In this document: piece after piece, positions 23,235-35,673 of the stretch
How positions within the stretch are numbered: position 1 is the stretch's first letter
How the letters are laid out: every line of letters begins with the position of its first letter
DNA from: Rhabdophis nuchalis
Lineage: Eukaryota > Chordata > Lepidosauria > Squamata > Natricidae
Assembly (NCBI GenBank): GCA_039707465.1
Contig: CM077644.1
Span: 94,903,375 to 94,967,374, forward strand
Direction: 5' to 3'
DNA length: 64,000 nucleotides
Position numbers and translations under genes: made by a program
The notes under the pieces: generated by a model
What the model was told of the DNA's origin: nothing
Databases searched by the model: none
The model's input: the letters and a program-made list of their open reading frames with translations, nothing else

Positions 23235-26200
23235 TGATGCCTAATGGAGAATTAGAACTCACCCAACACTCAGCAGACTGCTGTGTGTACTACAGGAGTA
23301 GAACTCACCCTCAACTGCTGATCTGGCCAAAGTCATGAAGCCACTTGTAATACGTATTTCAGGATTTGAACTCACCATCTCCTAGTGATTGGTCCAAATA
23401 CACTCAGCTGACTGCCATGCAAATTGAAGGAGTAGAACTCACTGTCTTCTTGTGATCTGCCAAAAGTCATTCAGCCACCTGTCGTCCATATTGTAGGAGA
23501 TGAACCCACCTTCTCCTGTTGATTGACCAAATCTCACTTAACCACCAAATATGGGTATTGGAGGACTGGAACTCAGCATGCCTATTGAAGGAATAGATGT
23601 CATTGTCACCTGATGGTTGGTATAAACTGACCTTTTCCTACTGATCTGCCCAAACTCACTCAGCCGCCTCCTGTGTGTATTACAGAAGTAGAACCAGCTA
23701 TGTCTATTGGAGGATTAGAACTCACCATCTCCTGGTGATTGGCCCAAAGTTAGTGAGCCAGCCGTTGTATGTATTGTAGGAGTAAAACACACCGTCTACT
23801 GGTGATCTACCCAAAGCCATTCAGATTCCTGTCATAATTATTGTAGGATCTTCTAATCATTGGCACAAAGTAATTAATCCATCTCTCATGCATATTACAG
23901 AAGTAGAATTCACTTTTATCTAGTCTTCTTCTTCTTGTGCCATATCCGTCATTGGCCATTGGCGATCATGTTGGCGGTCCTATTTTTATCGACAGCTGCA
24001 CAAAAAAGTGCTGTTTTGACCAAACCAGTCCTTTAGATTTTGAAGTCATGATGTTCTTCTTCTGCCTGGACTTTGATTGCCTTCAATCTTTCCTTGGAGG
24101 ATTAAGTGGAGCATGCCATATTTTTCCGGGTGTCGCATCAATGTCCAAAATATTCTAACTTTTGCTTTTTTATGATTTTGATTATTTCCCTTGGCTTTCC
24201 CAGCTGGCTTATCACCTCTGCAATTCTGATTTTGTCAACCAACTTGTCGTATATGTAACAGCCACCTGTAAATCCACATTTCAAATGCTTCTAGACTCTT
24301 CAAGTGGCCTTCTGTCAGAGACCGACTCTCCACTCCATAGAGCAGGGTAGAAAAGAGGTAGCATCTGGCAAGCCTGATTTTCAATCTTAGGCTTATGTTG
24401 TGTCTGCAGAAGGCCTTTTTCATTTTGAAGGATGCTGTTGTTCATGCTTTCTCTGTCCTTGTTTTTACTTTGGTGGCCATGTTCCAGCTTTTACCTAGTT
24501 GCTCAGTTTAATGTCTGAATCACTCAACCTACCATGGTTGTTGCCAGAGTAGAACTCATCATTCCTATAGCAGGAATAGAAGTTACCATCTCTTGGTAAT
24601 TAGCCCAAACTCACCCAGTCGCCTGTAGTAGATATTGCAGGATTACAACTCACCTTCTAGTAATTTCCTCAAAATCACTGTGACAGCTGCAATATGTTTG
24701 CAGAAGTAGAACTATTCGTGCCTACAGCAGGAATTGAGGTTACCATCACTTGGTTATTAGTACAATGTCAATAGGCTGCCTGTCATCCGTATTGTAGGAG
24801 AAAAACTCTTTCCAGCTAATGTTCCCAAAGTCACAAGTTGGCCTATAATAGGAATTGCAAGAGTAGAACTCAACATCCCTACCACAGGAATAAAAGTTGC
24901 CCTCTATTGATCATTGGTCCAATGTCACTAAGACGTTTGTCGTATTTATTGCAGGAGTAAAACTAACCGTTTCCTGATAATCTGCCCAATGTCACTTGAG
25001 CTGCCTGTCATAGGTATTGCAGAAGTAGACCTGACCATGGCTATTGCAGGAATAGAAGTTACCATCTCTCAGTTCCTCACCCGTTATGCGTATTGTAGGA
25101 GAAGAACTCACCATTTCCAGCTGATCTTCTCGACATCACTCAGCTACCTGTAATAGGAATTGCAGAAGTAAAACTCAACATGCCTATTGAAAAATTGGAA
25201 GTTACAATCACGTGTTTTATTCGTACACTGTCATTAGGCCACTTTGGAGTAGCACTTATGATTTCCTGGTAGTCTAACCAAAGTCACTCAGTAGCCCGTC
25301 ATCGCTACAGTAGCAAGAGAATTCACCTTTTCCAGGGGATCAATACTTAGCAGCCTGTGGTAGAATTGCAGGAGTAGATCTCACAATGCCTAGAGAAGAA
25401 ATAGAAATCACTGTATATTGCTTAATGGTCAATCTCACTAAGCTTCCTGTCCTTCATATCTCAGAAGAAAAACTCACCTTTTCCAGCTTATCTTCCCAAA
25501 GTTACTCATCGGTATGTCATAGGAACTTCAGGAATAGACCGCAGGAAATCTATTACAGAAAGAGAAATTACTGTGTATTGATTATTGGTGCAATATCCAT
25601 GGGCAGGTTGTCCTGTATACTGCAGGAGACGAACTAATCTTTTCCTGGGGAAGTGCCCAAGGTCATTCAGACACCTGTCATCAATATTGCAAGAGGAAAA
25701 CTTACCTCTTCCTAGTGCTCCATCTAAAATCACTCAGTGGCCTCTCTTCTCTCCTGCATGAGTAAAAAGCAGCTTCCTCGGGGTGATCAGTCCAAATTCA
25801 CTCAGCCACTGTCATGGGTATTGCAGCAGTAGAAGTTTCAATACCTATTGCAGGAATAGAATTTACCGTCTCCTGGTCTCTGCAGTCCTCTCTACTGCAG
25901 AAGTAAAAATAACCTTTTCCTGGTGATCAGCCCAAAGTCACTCATCCACTTCCATGGGTTTTGAACACAAATGCCTATTGCAGGAATAAAAATTGCCGTT
26001 TCTGTGTGATTCGTTCAACATCACAAAGCCACACAGTGTCCTTATTGCAGTGCAACTCACCTTTCCTTGGGGAATTGGCCAAGGTCACTGAGATAGCCTA
26101 TCATCCACATTGCATGTCAAAAACATGACTCTACCTGGTTCGGTCATCAAGACTAATTCAACTACTTCTCTACTGAAAGAATAAAACTGACTTTTTCAAG

Positions 26201-26570
26201 GTAAGTAGGCCCAAAGAAATTCAGGGATTTTCATTGGTATTGGAGATGTGGAATTCAGAATGCCTACTGCAGAAATAAAGGTTAACAGCTCATTCATCCA
26301 CTTCCATGGGTTTTGAAGAAGTAGAACACACAATTCCGGCCTGTGGCAGGAATAAAAATTGCAATTTCTATGTTATTGGTCCAAAGTCACTATTTCACAA
26401 CTTGTGCAACCTTGTAGTAGTAAAAGTCACTTTTTCCTGGGGAAATGGCCCATGTAGCTCACACAGCTATCATCCATATGGCAGAAAAAGAACTGACTTC
26501 TTCCTCGACCTACAGAAAAAATCATTCATCTTCCGCTAATCTCCACTGCATGACGAAAACTCACCTTTTC
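23235..26570. repeat. diverged monomeric satellite, SINE-like monomers of 62-70 bp
   Basis: The region cycles about every 62-70 bp through the same word order: GGAGTAGAACTCACC, TCTCCTGGTGATTGG, CCCAAAGTCACTCAGCC, GCCTGTCATGGGTATTG. Individual units are substantially diverged. By length about 40 units fit, excluding the LINE piece at 23920-24510. The word order matches the antisense middle of the tRNA-SINE at 558-722 (GGCCCAAAGTCACCCAGCC ... GGGACTAGAACTCA ... TCTTCCAG). It is continuous with the 249-bp array to the right. No coding function is supported. Confidence 0.85.
23920..24510 (-). mobile_element. RTE/R4-like LINE fragment inside the satellite
   Basis: Minus-strand 24235-24423 reads RLARCYLFSTLLYGVESRS, then LEAFEMWIYRWLLHI, the post-RT block of RTE/R4-like LINEs (usually LLYGCE-W, LEAFEMW-YRR). 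It is followed by degenerate 3' sequence down to 23920. Satellite monomers flank both sides. Confidence 0.6.
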
Positions 26571-26820
26571 CTGGGAAACTTGACAAGGTGGTTCAGACGC
26601 CAGTCATCCATATCCTGGGAGAAGGTAGCTCCTCCAAGTGCTCAAAATAACAATGTTCTGCTTCCTGTCTTCTAGCTCATTTTTTCCTAGGGAACAGGCC
26701 CCGGTCACTCATGTCCCTGTGAACCATTTTAGAAATAGTGAACTTACCTTTACCTGGTGCTCTCGATAACATCATTCAGCCTCCTCTCAACTCTACAGCA
26801 GGACTAAAACTCACCTTTTC
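26571..26820. repeat. transitional satellite unit
   Basis: The first 249-bp-type unit. It aligns along its whole length to the homogeneous array but with more differences (for example CTTGACAAGGTGGTTCAGAC in place of the array version). It is the edge unit between monomeric and homogenised satellite. Confidence 0.8.
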
Positions 26821-29800
26821 TTGGGGAATTTGAGAAGGTCGTTGACACGCCAGTCATCCACATCGACGGAGAAGTTAGCTCCTCCAAATGCCCAAAATAA
26901 CAAATGCAGCTTCCTGTCATCTAACTCATCTTTTCCTGGGGAACAGGCCCCGGTCACTCATGTCCCTGTGAACCATTTTAGAAAAAGTGAACTTACCTTT
27001 ACCTGGTGCTCTCGATAACATCATTCAGCCTCCTCTCAACTCTACCACAGGACTAAAACTCACCTTTTCTTGGGGAATTTGAGAAGGTCGTTGAGACGCC
27101 AGTCATCCATATCGACGGAGAAGTTAGCTCCTCCAAATGCCCAAAATAAAAAATGCAGCTTCCTGTCATCTAACTCATCTTTTCCTGGGGAACAGGCCCT
27201 GGTCACTCATGTCCCTGTGAACCATTTTAGAAAAAATGAACTTACCTTTACCTGGTGCTCTCGATAACATCATTCAGCCTCCTCTCAACTCTACCACAGG
27301 ACTAAAACTCACCTTTTCTTGGGGAATTTGAGAAGGTCGTTGAGATGCCAGTCATCCATATCGACGGAGAAGTTAGCTCCTCCAAATGCCCAAAATAAAA
27401 AATGCAGCTTCCTGTCATCTAACTCATCTTTTCCTAGGGAACAGGCCCCGGTCACTCATGTCCCTGTGAACCATTTTAGAAAAAGTGAACTTACCTTTAC
27501 CTGGTGCTCTCGATAACATCATTCAGCCTCCTCTCAACTCTACCACAGGACTAAAACTCACCTTTTCTTGGGGAATTTGAGAAGGTCGTTGAGACGCCAG
27601 TCATCCATATCGACGGAGAAGTTAGCTCCTCCAAATGCCCAAAATAAAAAATGCAGCTTCCTGTCATCTAACTCATCTTTTCCTGGGGAACAGGCCCTGG
27701 TCACTCATGTCCCTGTGAACCATTTTAGAAAAAATGAACTTACCTTTACCTGGTGCTCTCGATAACATCATTCAGCCTCCTCTCAACTCTACCACAGGAC
27801 TAAAACTCACCTTTTCTTGGGGAATTTGAGAAGGTCGTTGAGATGCCAGTCATCCATATCGACGGAGAAGTTAGCTCCTCCAAATGCCCAAAATAAAAAA
27901 TGCAGCTTCCTGTCATCTAACTCCTCTTTTCCTGGGGAACAGGCCCCGGTCACTCATGTCCCTGTGAACCATTTTAGAAAAAGTGAACTTACCTTTACCT
28001 GGTGCTCTCGATAACATCATTCAGCCTCCTCTCAACTCTACTGCAGGACTAAAACTCACCTTTTCTTGGGGAATTTGAGAAAGTCGTTGACACGCCAGTC
28101 ATCCATATCGACGGAGAAGTTAGCTCCTCCAAATGCCCAAAAGAACAACGTTCAGCTTCCTGTCATCTAACTCATCTTTTCCTGGGGAACAGGCCCCGGT
28201 CACTCACGTCCCTGTGAACCATTTTAGAAAAAGTGAACTTACCTTTACCTGGTGCTCTCGATAACATCATTCAGCCTCCTCTCAACTCTACCACAGGACT
28301 AAAACTCACCTTTTCTTGGGGAATTTGAGAAGGTCGTTGAGATGCCAGTCATCCATATCGACGGAGAAGTTAGCTCCTCCAAATGCCCAAAATAAAAAAT
28401 GCAGCTTCCTGTCATCTAACTCATCTTTTCCTGGGGAACAGGCCACGGTCACTCATGTCCCTGTGAACCATTTTAGGAAAAGTGAACTTACCTTTACCTG
28501 GTGCTCTCGATAACATCATTCAGCCTCCTCTCAACTCTACCACAGGACTAAAACTCACCTTTTCTTGGGGAATTTGAGAAGGTCGTTGAGATGCCAGTCA
28601 TCCATATCGACGGAGAAGTTAGCTCCTCCAAATGCCCAAAATAAAAAATGCAGCTTCCTGTCATCTAACTCATCTTTTCCTGGGGAACAGGCCCCGGTCA
28701 CTCATGTCCCTGTGAACCATTTTAGAAAAAGTGAACTTACCTTTACCTGGTGCTCTCGATAACATCATTCAGCGTCCTCTCAACTCTACTGCAGGACTAA
28801 AACTCACCTTTTCTTGGGGAATTTGAGAAAGTCGTTGACACGCCAGTCATCCATATCGACGGAGAAGTTAGCTCCTCCAAATGCCCAAAATAACAACGTT
28901 CAGCTTCCTGTCATCTAACTCATCTTTTCCTGGGGAACAGGCCCTGGTCACTCATGTCCCTGTGAACCATTTTAGAAAAAGTGAACTTACCTTTACCTGG
29001 TGCTCTCGATAACATCATTCAGCCCCCTCTCAACTCTACCACAGGACTAAAACTCACCTATTCTTGGGGAATTTGAGAAAGTCGTTGAGATGCCAGTCAT
29101 CCATATCGACGGAGAAGTTAGCTCCTCCAAATGCCCAAAATAACAACGTTCATCTTCCTGTCATCTAACTCATCTTTTCCTGGGGAACAGGCCCCGGTCA
29201 CTCATGTCCCTGTGAACCATTTTAGAAAAAGTGAACTTACCTTTACCTGGTGCTCTCGATAACATCATTCAGCCTCCTCTCAACTCTACTGCAGGACTAA
29301 AACTCACCTTTTCTTGGGGAATTTGAGAAAGTCGTTGACACGCCAGTCATCCATATCGACGGAGAAGTTAGCTCCTCCAAATGCCCAAAATAACAACGTT
29401 CAGCTTCCTGTCATCTAACTCATCTTTACCTGGGGAACAGGCCCCGGTCACTCACGTCCCTGTGAACCATTTTAGAAAAAATGAACTTACCTTTACCTGG
29501 TGCTCTCGATAACATCATTCAGCCTCCTCTCAACTCTACCGCAGGACTAAAACTCACCTTTTCTTGGGGAATTTGAGAAGGTCGTTGAGATGCCAGTCAT
29601 CCATATCGACGGAGAAGTTAGCTCCTCCAAATGCCCAAAATAAAAAATGCAGCTTCCTGTCATCTAACTCATCTTTTCCTGGGGAACAGGCCCCGGTCAC
29701 TCATGTCCCTGTGAACCATTTTAGGAAAAGTAAACTTACCTTTACCTGGTGCTCTCGATAACATCATTCAGCCTCCTCTCAACTCTACCACAGGACTAAA

Positions 29801-31287
29801 ACTCACCTTTTCTTGGGGAATTTGAGAAGGTCGTTGAGATGCCAGTCATCCATATCGACGGAGAAGTTAGCTCCTCCAAATGCCCAAAATAAAAAATGCA
29901 GCTTCCTGTCATCTAACTCATCTTTTCCTGGGGAACAGGCCCCGGTCACTCATGTCCCTGTGAACCATTTTAGAAAAAGTGAACTTACCTTTACCTGGTG
30001 CTCTCGATAACATCATTCAGCCTCCTCTCAACTCTACTGCAGGACTAAAACTCACCTTTTCTTGGGGAATTTGAGAAAGTCGTTGACACGCCAGTCATCC
30101 ATATCGACGGAGAAGTTAGCTCCTCCAAATGCCCAAAATAACAACGTTCAGCTTCCTGTCATCTAACTCATCTTTTCCTGGGGAACAGGCCCCGGTCACT
30201 CATGTCCCTGTGAACCATTTTAGAAAAAGTGAACTTACCTTTACCTGGTGCTCTCGATAACATCATTCAGCCTCCTCTCAACTCTACCACAGGACTAAAA
30301 CTCACCTTTTCTTGGGGAATTTGAGAAGGTCGTTGAGATGCCTGTCATCCATATCGACGGAGAAGTTAGCTCCTCCAAATGCCCAAAATAAAAATTGCAG
30401 CTTCCTGTCATCTAACTCATCTTTTCCTGGGGAACAGGCCCCGGTCGCTCATGTCCCTGTGAACCATTTTAGAAAAAGTGAACTTACCTTTACCTGGTGC
30501 TCTCGATAACATCATTCAGCCTCCTCTCAACTCTACCACAGGACTAAAACTCACCTTTTCTTGGGGAATTTGAGAAAGTCGTTGACACGCCAGTCATCCA
30601 TATCGACGGAGAAGTTAGCTCCTCCAAATGCCCAAAATAACAACGTTCAGCTTCCTGTCATCTAACTCATCTTTTCCTGGGGAACAGGCCCCGGTCATTC
30701 ATGTCCCTGTGAACCATTTTAGGAAAAGTAAACTTACCTTTACCTGGTGCTCTCGATAACATCATTCAGCCTCCTCTCAACTCTACTGCAGGACTAAAAC
30801 TCACCTTTTCTTGGGGAATTTGAGAAAGTCGTTGACACGCCAGTCATCCATATCGACGGAGAAGTTAGCTCCTCCAAATGCCCAAAATAAAAAATGCAGC
30901 TTCCTGTCATCTAACTCATCTTTTCCTGGGGAACAGGCCCCGGTCACTCATGTCCCTGTGAACCATTTTAGAAAAAGTGAACTTACCTTTACCTGGTGCT
31001 CTCGATAACATCATTCAGCCTCCTCTCAACTCTACCGCAGGACTAAAACTCACCTTTTCTTGGGGAATTTGAGAAGGTCGTTGAGATGCCAGTCATCCAT
31101 ATCGACGGAGAAGTTAGCTCCTCCAAATGCCCAAAATAAAAAATGCAGCTTCCTGTCATCTAACTCATCTTTTCCTGGGGAACAGGCCCCGGTCACTCAT
31201 GTCCCTGTGAACCATTTTACCTGGTGCTTTACCTGGTGCTCTCGATAACATCATTCAGCCTCCTCTCAACTCTACCACAGGACTAAA
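26821..31287. repeat. homogeneous 249/250-bp tandem array, left block
   Basis: About 18 units with starts spaced 249-250 bp (26821, 27070, 27319, 27568, 27817, 28066, 28316 ... 31060). Units are nearly identical. There are two main types: 249 bp with AAAAAATGCAGC, and 250 bp with ACAACGTTCAGC and usually GTTGACACGCC in place of GTTGAGATGCC. Each unit can be read as about four diverged 62-bp monomers (CTCACCTTTTC, AGCTCCTCCAAATG, CTCATCTTTTCCTGGGG, CTTACCTTTACCTGG positions). The last unit is cut after GGACTAAA by the L2. Short frames that recur in each unit are a product of the repeat and not genes. Confidence 0.95.
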
Positions 31288-32709
31288 GAGGCGGGCGAAA
31301 CGCGGTTTCCGGTTTGCTGCGAAAGAAGATGGTGGCTTAGTCTGGAGCTCTGCATGGTCATGGAGTTCGTTGGCTTTGCTTTCGTGCCCCCAGCCCCCGT
31401 TTTACCTTTCTGGAGGGCTGGGATCAGTGAGAGATCCACCCTGGCTTACCAGGGTGAGGTTTGAAGCTGCTATAGGAGCGTAGACGACACCGCCGGCGGT
31501 GAGAGAGCCGGAGCTGGGGGGGCATCCTCGGCGTCCTCGGCGTTTTCGCGGGGGCGGTGGACGCCCTGCCGCGTCGGAAGCCCGAAGGGAGAGAAACGGA
31601 CGGACGATGGCTGGGGATGGCCGGAGAGGGCTGTGAGAGCTGGGATGTCGGTGAGAGCGTCTGGAGACCAGCAGCAGCAGCCTGTGGCGAGCCGGGGCGA
31701 TGGAACGGTGGTGGGAGCACCGAGAGGTCGGCGGCAGCGGCGGCGAGGAGGTGGTGGTGAGAGCACCGGAACGGTGGGTGAGGTCTTCGGCGTCCTGGGG
31801 GCCAGAGGGGCAACGATGGACACCGGCCGGGCCGCCGGAGACAAGGCTGGCCTAACGGTGGGAGCGTCGCGAGGCTTGAAGGTGGGGGTGAGAGCCCCAA
31901 GATGGCGGTCGATGCTCGCGTTGCCCTCGGCGTCCTAGGGGCAGTGATAGACACCAGCCGGGCCGCAGGAGCCTTAAGACCTTTCATTTCCTCAGAGACT
32001 TGTAAGACCTCTCGCCCTATGGGTCCTTTAAGACCCTCGAAGACCTCCCCGAAGTCCTTTTAAGATCTCGAGACTTTTAAGCCCTTTCGCCCTATGGGCT
32101 TTGTTAAGACCTTGAAGACCTCCTCCTTGATAAGATCTTGGAATGTAACAGCAATATAGAACTAAACTGAACTAAAATGGAAATTTGTCCTCACTGAAGC
32201 ACTGAAGCACTTTAAAGCAATTTGATTTTTACCATCTATTTATTCATTTTTAACAACTATCATGAATTTATTTATATCTATTTATTTAGCCAACGATGTC
32301 TGAAACAAAATCAATTTTAATTCATGACCAATGCATGTATTCCATTCTTACATGTCATATGCACTTATAGTTATTTATTAATTATTTAATTGTTTATGCC
32401 TATGCCAATGTATTCCAGACTAGACCTATTACAGCTGCGAGAGTCTCCGCTCTCGCAGGTTTGGCCCTCCATTCTATCGAGGGCCCGCCTCGATGAAGGA
32501 TTCATTGATCTGAAGAGGCGGGCGAAACACGGCCTAAGGGGGTTTTTAGCGGGTAGATTATTGTTAATTTTAGAGGGTACCAGGGAGGGGGGAGGGTATA
32601 ATCAATCAAACAGAGAGGGCCAGGCTTGCAGTCGACGGAGGGAAGCGGAGGCTGATAGGGGGGGGACACACAAGTCGTTCCAGTTGGGGGCATACCGATT
32701 CAGAGGGTC

Positions 32710-35673
32710 ATGGGGAGAGGCAGGGCCGAGGGGAGACAAGCTACATCCTCCCGGTTGTTGGCGCGCGGCCGTTGGTTAAAAACGGTCGGGCGCCACAACC
32801 CCCGCAAACTAGGTGGTCAGGAAGTACAGAGCCAGGGCCTGCGGCTGATGTTTTGCCATGCCAGGTCCGTTGTCAACAAGGCCCCCCTCATTAGTGACCT
32901 TCTGTCAGAGGGGGGCCCGGACCTGGCCGGAATAGCGGAGACCTGGTTGGGCCACGAGGGAGGACTCCCCCTCGTTGAAATGTGCCCACCAGGCTACCGT
33001 GCTTTTCATCAGCCGCGGGCCCTAGGCAGGGGTGGTGGGGTAGCGGTCATTGTAAAAGAAGGTCTTGAGGCGAGAGAGACCATTGTGCCACAGACTACCG
33101 GTTGTGAGTCCCTCTGTGTGAAGTGGGGCCTAGGGAGGCAGTTGGGCTTGCTGGTTGTATACCTGGCTCCCCGCTATGTAGCAGCAGCCCTGCCCGAGCT
33201 CCTCGAGGTGATCACTACGGTGGCAGTGGAGACCCCCAGACTTTTAGTCATGGGGGACTTTAATCTGCCATCGGTGGGCGAATCATCCGAGGTAGCTCGA
33301 GAGTTCATGGCTTCCATGACGGCCATGGACCTGACCCAAGTAATTCAAGGCCCCACTCACGAGGGTGGACATACACCGGATCTCATCTTTGTCTCAGGCC
33401 AATGGAAGAGTGATCTGGGTATAGGGGATATAGTCATCACGCCCTTGTCATGGTCAGACCACTCACTTCTCCGCCTCGACTTTCCGACCGCTGCTCCCCT
33501 CCGCGGGGAGGCGGAACCAGAGTCTCCAATCTGGTACCGCCCCAGGCGCCTGATGGACCCGGATGGGTTCCAGACGGCGCTTGGGCCATTTCCTGTATCC
33601 CTGACCCGTGCCCCGATGGAGGACCTCACGGCCGCATGGAATAGTGCGGCCGTGGGAGCCTTGGATCGGGTCGCGCCCTTGCGGCCTCTCGTGCGGCGGC
33701 GAAACACCCAGGCCCCTTGGTTTACCGAGGAGCTGAGGGTGATGAAATGCCGCAAGAGATGCCTAGAGAGAAGATGGAGGTCTACCCGATCTGGATCTGA
33801 CCGGACACAGGTAAGAGCCCATTTACGGACTTACATTGTGGCGCTGAGAGTGGCCAAACGCCATCATTGTGCCACTCTCATAGCATCCGCAGACAACCGC
33901 CCTGCTGCCCTGTTTAGGGTGACCCGCTCCCTCCTTCAACAGAGGGTGCGGGAAGCCCCGTTACAGGGTAGAGCAGAGGAATTTGTGACTTTTCTGCAGG
34001 AGAAAACCGCTCAGATACAGAACGAGTTAGCCCCCATTCATGGCCCAGTGAGATGCCACGAGGGAGATCTTGTTTGGGAGGAGTTTGACTCCGTTACTTC
34101 CGAAGATATGGACAGGTTACGTGGGCGACTGCGAGCCACCACATGTTTACTGGACCCGTGTCCCTCCTGGCTTGTACTGGTATCCTGGGAGGTGACACGA
34201 GGCTGGCTCCAAGAGGTTGTCAACGCATCCTTGAGTGAGGGTTCCTTGCCTGCTTCCCTAAAAGAGGCGATGGTGAGGCCCCTCCTTAAGAAGCCCTCTT
34301 TGGATCCAGCTCTTTTAAACAACTATCGTCCTGTCTCCAACCTTCCCTTTTTGGCGAAGGTTGTCGAGAGTGTGGTGGCACAACAGTTTCCCCGTCACCT
34401 GGATGAAGTTGATTATCTAGATCCGCGCCAGTCCGGCTTTCGGCCCGGGCATAGCACCGAGACGGCATTGGTCGCGTTGGTGGATGATCTCTGGAGGGCC
34501 AGAGATGGGGGTTGTTCCTCCATCCTGGTCCTATTAGACCTCTCGGCGGCTTTCGATACCATCGACCATGGTATCCTATTGCATCGGCTGGGGGGGTTGG
34601 GGGTGGGAGGCACCGTTTTGCGGTGGTTCTCCTCCTACCTCTCTGGCCGATCGCAATTTGTGTTGGCAGGGGGGCAGAGGTCGACCGCGAGACCCCTCAT
34701 ATGTGGGGTGCCTCAGGGGTCGGTCCTCTCGCCCCTCCTGTTTAACACATACATGAAGCCGCTGGGTGAGATCATCCGTGGTTTTGGGGTAGAGTACCAT
34801 CTATACGCTGACGACACCCAGCTGTATATATCTACCCCAGACCACCCCAACGATGCCGTAGCGGTGATGTGCCAGTGCCTGGAAGCCGTGCGGATCTGGA
34901 TGGGAAGTAACGGACTCAAGCTAAACCCGACCAAGACCGAGTGGCTGTGGTTTCCGGCTGCCCGATTCAACCAGCTCACTCCATCGCTGGCCATAGGGGG
35001 TGAACATCTTGCCCCTGTGGATGGGGCGTGCAATTTGGGTGTCCTCCTGGATACCCAGCTGTCAATGGAAGATCAGGTGACAGCCGTGGCCAGGAGGGCG
35101 TTTTACCAGGTTCGCCTGGTACGCCAATTGCGCCCCCTATTGGATCGGGACGCCCTTCGCACAGTCACTCATGCCCTCGTGACATCCCGACTGGACTATT
35201 GCAACTCTCTCTACATGGGGCTCCCCTTGAGGTGCACCCGGAGACTTCAGCTAGTCCAGAATGCAGCCGTGCGAGCAATTATGGGTACCACAAGGTATAC
35301 CCATGTAACACCGCGCTTGCGCGAGCTGCACTGGCTGCCTGTCGTCTTCCGGGTGCGCTTCAAGGTATTAATTATCATCTTTAAAGCGCTCCATGGCTCG
35401 GGACCTAGCTACTTGCGGGATCGGATCCTGCCTCATACATCCTCACGACCGATTCGCTCCCACAGAGAGGGACTTCTCCGGGTGCCGTCCACTAGACTTT
35501 GTCAGCGGGCGACGCCCAGGGGAAGGGCTCTCTCTGTGGCAGGCCCAGCCCTCTGGAACGACCTCCCTCCCGATATTAGGACCACCACGGACCTCCGCTC
35601 CTTCCGTCTTAAATTGAAAACACATAGGGACTGGAGGGGGGCGTTTGTTTCTAAAAAACCCCCCTTGGACTAA
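32710..35673 (+). CDS. L2 endonuclease-reverse transcriptase (C-terminus replaced by L1 sequence)
   Basis: A 987-residue open frame encoding the L2 LINE replication protein. It nicks target DNA and reverse-transcribes the element RNA in the nucleus. The N-terminal half is an apurinic-type endonuclease: LMFCHARSVVNKAPL near residue 55, IAETWLG near 80, LLVMGDFNLPS near 180, and WSDHSLLRLDFP near 248. The C-terminal half is the reverse transcriptase: NNYRPVSNLPFLAKVVES near 540, SGFRPGHSTETAL near 578, LDLSAAFDTIDH near 610, GVPQGSVLSPLLF near 667, the catalytic YADDTQLY near 699, and a conserved LDYCNSLYMGLP near 825. No stop or frameshift occurs over these motifs, so the copy is young. The last ~16 residues before the stop are encoded by the inserted L1 and replace the usual short HLAGLA-type end. 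The in-frame ATG at 32710 was chosen for lack of a better signal; the true start could lie a little downstream. Confidence 0.9.
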   Translation: MGRGRAEGRQATSSRLLARGRWLKTVGRHNPRKLGGQEVQSQGLRLMFCHARSVVNKAPLISDLLSEGGPDLAGIAETWLGHEGGLPLVEMCPPGYRAFHQPRALGRGGGVAVIVKEGLEARETIVPQTTGCESLCVKWGLGRQLGLLVVYLAPRYVAAALPELLEVITTVAVETPRLLVMGDFNLPSVGESSEVAREFMASMTAMDLTQVIQGPTHEGGHTPDLIFVSGQWKSDLGIGDIVITPLSWSDHSLLRLDFPTAAPLRGEAEPESPIWYRPRRLMDPDGFQTALGPFPVSLTRAPMEDLTAAWNSAAVGALDRVAPLRPLVRRRNTQAPWFTEELRVMKCRKRCLERRWRSTRSGSDRTQVRAHLRTYIVALRVAKRHHCATLIASADNRPAALFRVTRSLLQQRVREAPLQGRAEEFVTFLQEKTAQIQNELAPIHGPVRCHEGDLVWEEFDSVTSEDMDRLRGRLRATTCLLDPCPSWLVLVSWEVTRGWLQEVVNASLSEGSLPASLKEAMVRPLLKKPSLDPALLNNYRPVSNLPFLAKVVESVVAQQFPRHLDEVDYLDPRQSGFRPGHSTETALVALVDDLWRARDGGCSSILVLLDLSAAFDTIDHGILLHRLGGLGVGGTVLRWFSSYLSGRSQFVLAGGQRSTARPLICGVPQGSVLSPLLFNTYMKPLGEIIRGFGVEYHLYADDTQLYISTPDHPNDAVAVMCQCLEAVRIWMGSNGLKLNPTKTEWLWFPAARFNQLTPSLAIGGEHLAPVDGACNLGVLLDTQLSMEDQVTAVARRAFYQVRLVRQLRPLLDRDALRTVTHALVTSRLDYCNSLYMGLPLRCTRRLQLVQNAAVRAIMGTTRYTHVTPRLRELHWLPVVFRVRFKVLIIIFKALHGSGPSYLRDRILPHTSSRPIRSHREGLLRVPSTRLCQRATPRGRALSVAGPALWNDLPPDIRTTTDLRSFRLKLKTHRDWRGAFVSKKPPLD

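Noticed and set aside
23055..23338. Lys/Glu/Gly repeat protein
   Set aside because: Translation of (GGAA)n.
31424..31987. 187-residue minus-strand frame
   Set aside because: Lies antisense in the CpG-rich L2 5' region. Pro/Ser/Arg low complexity with no family match.
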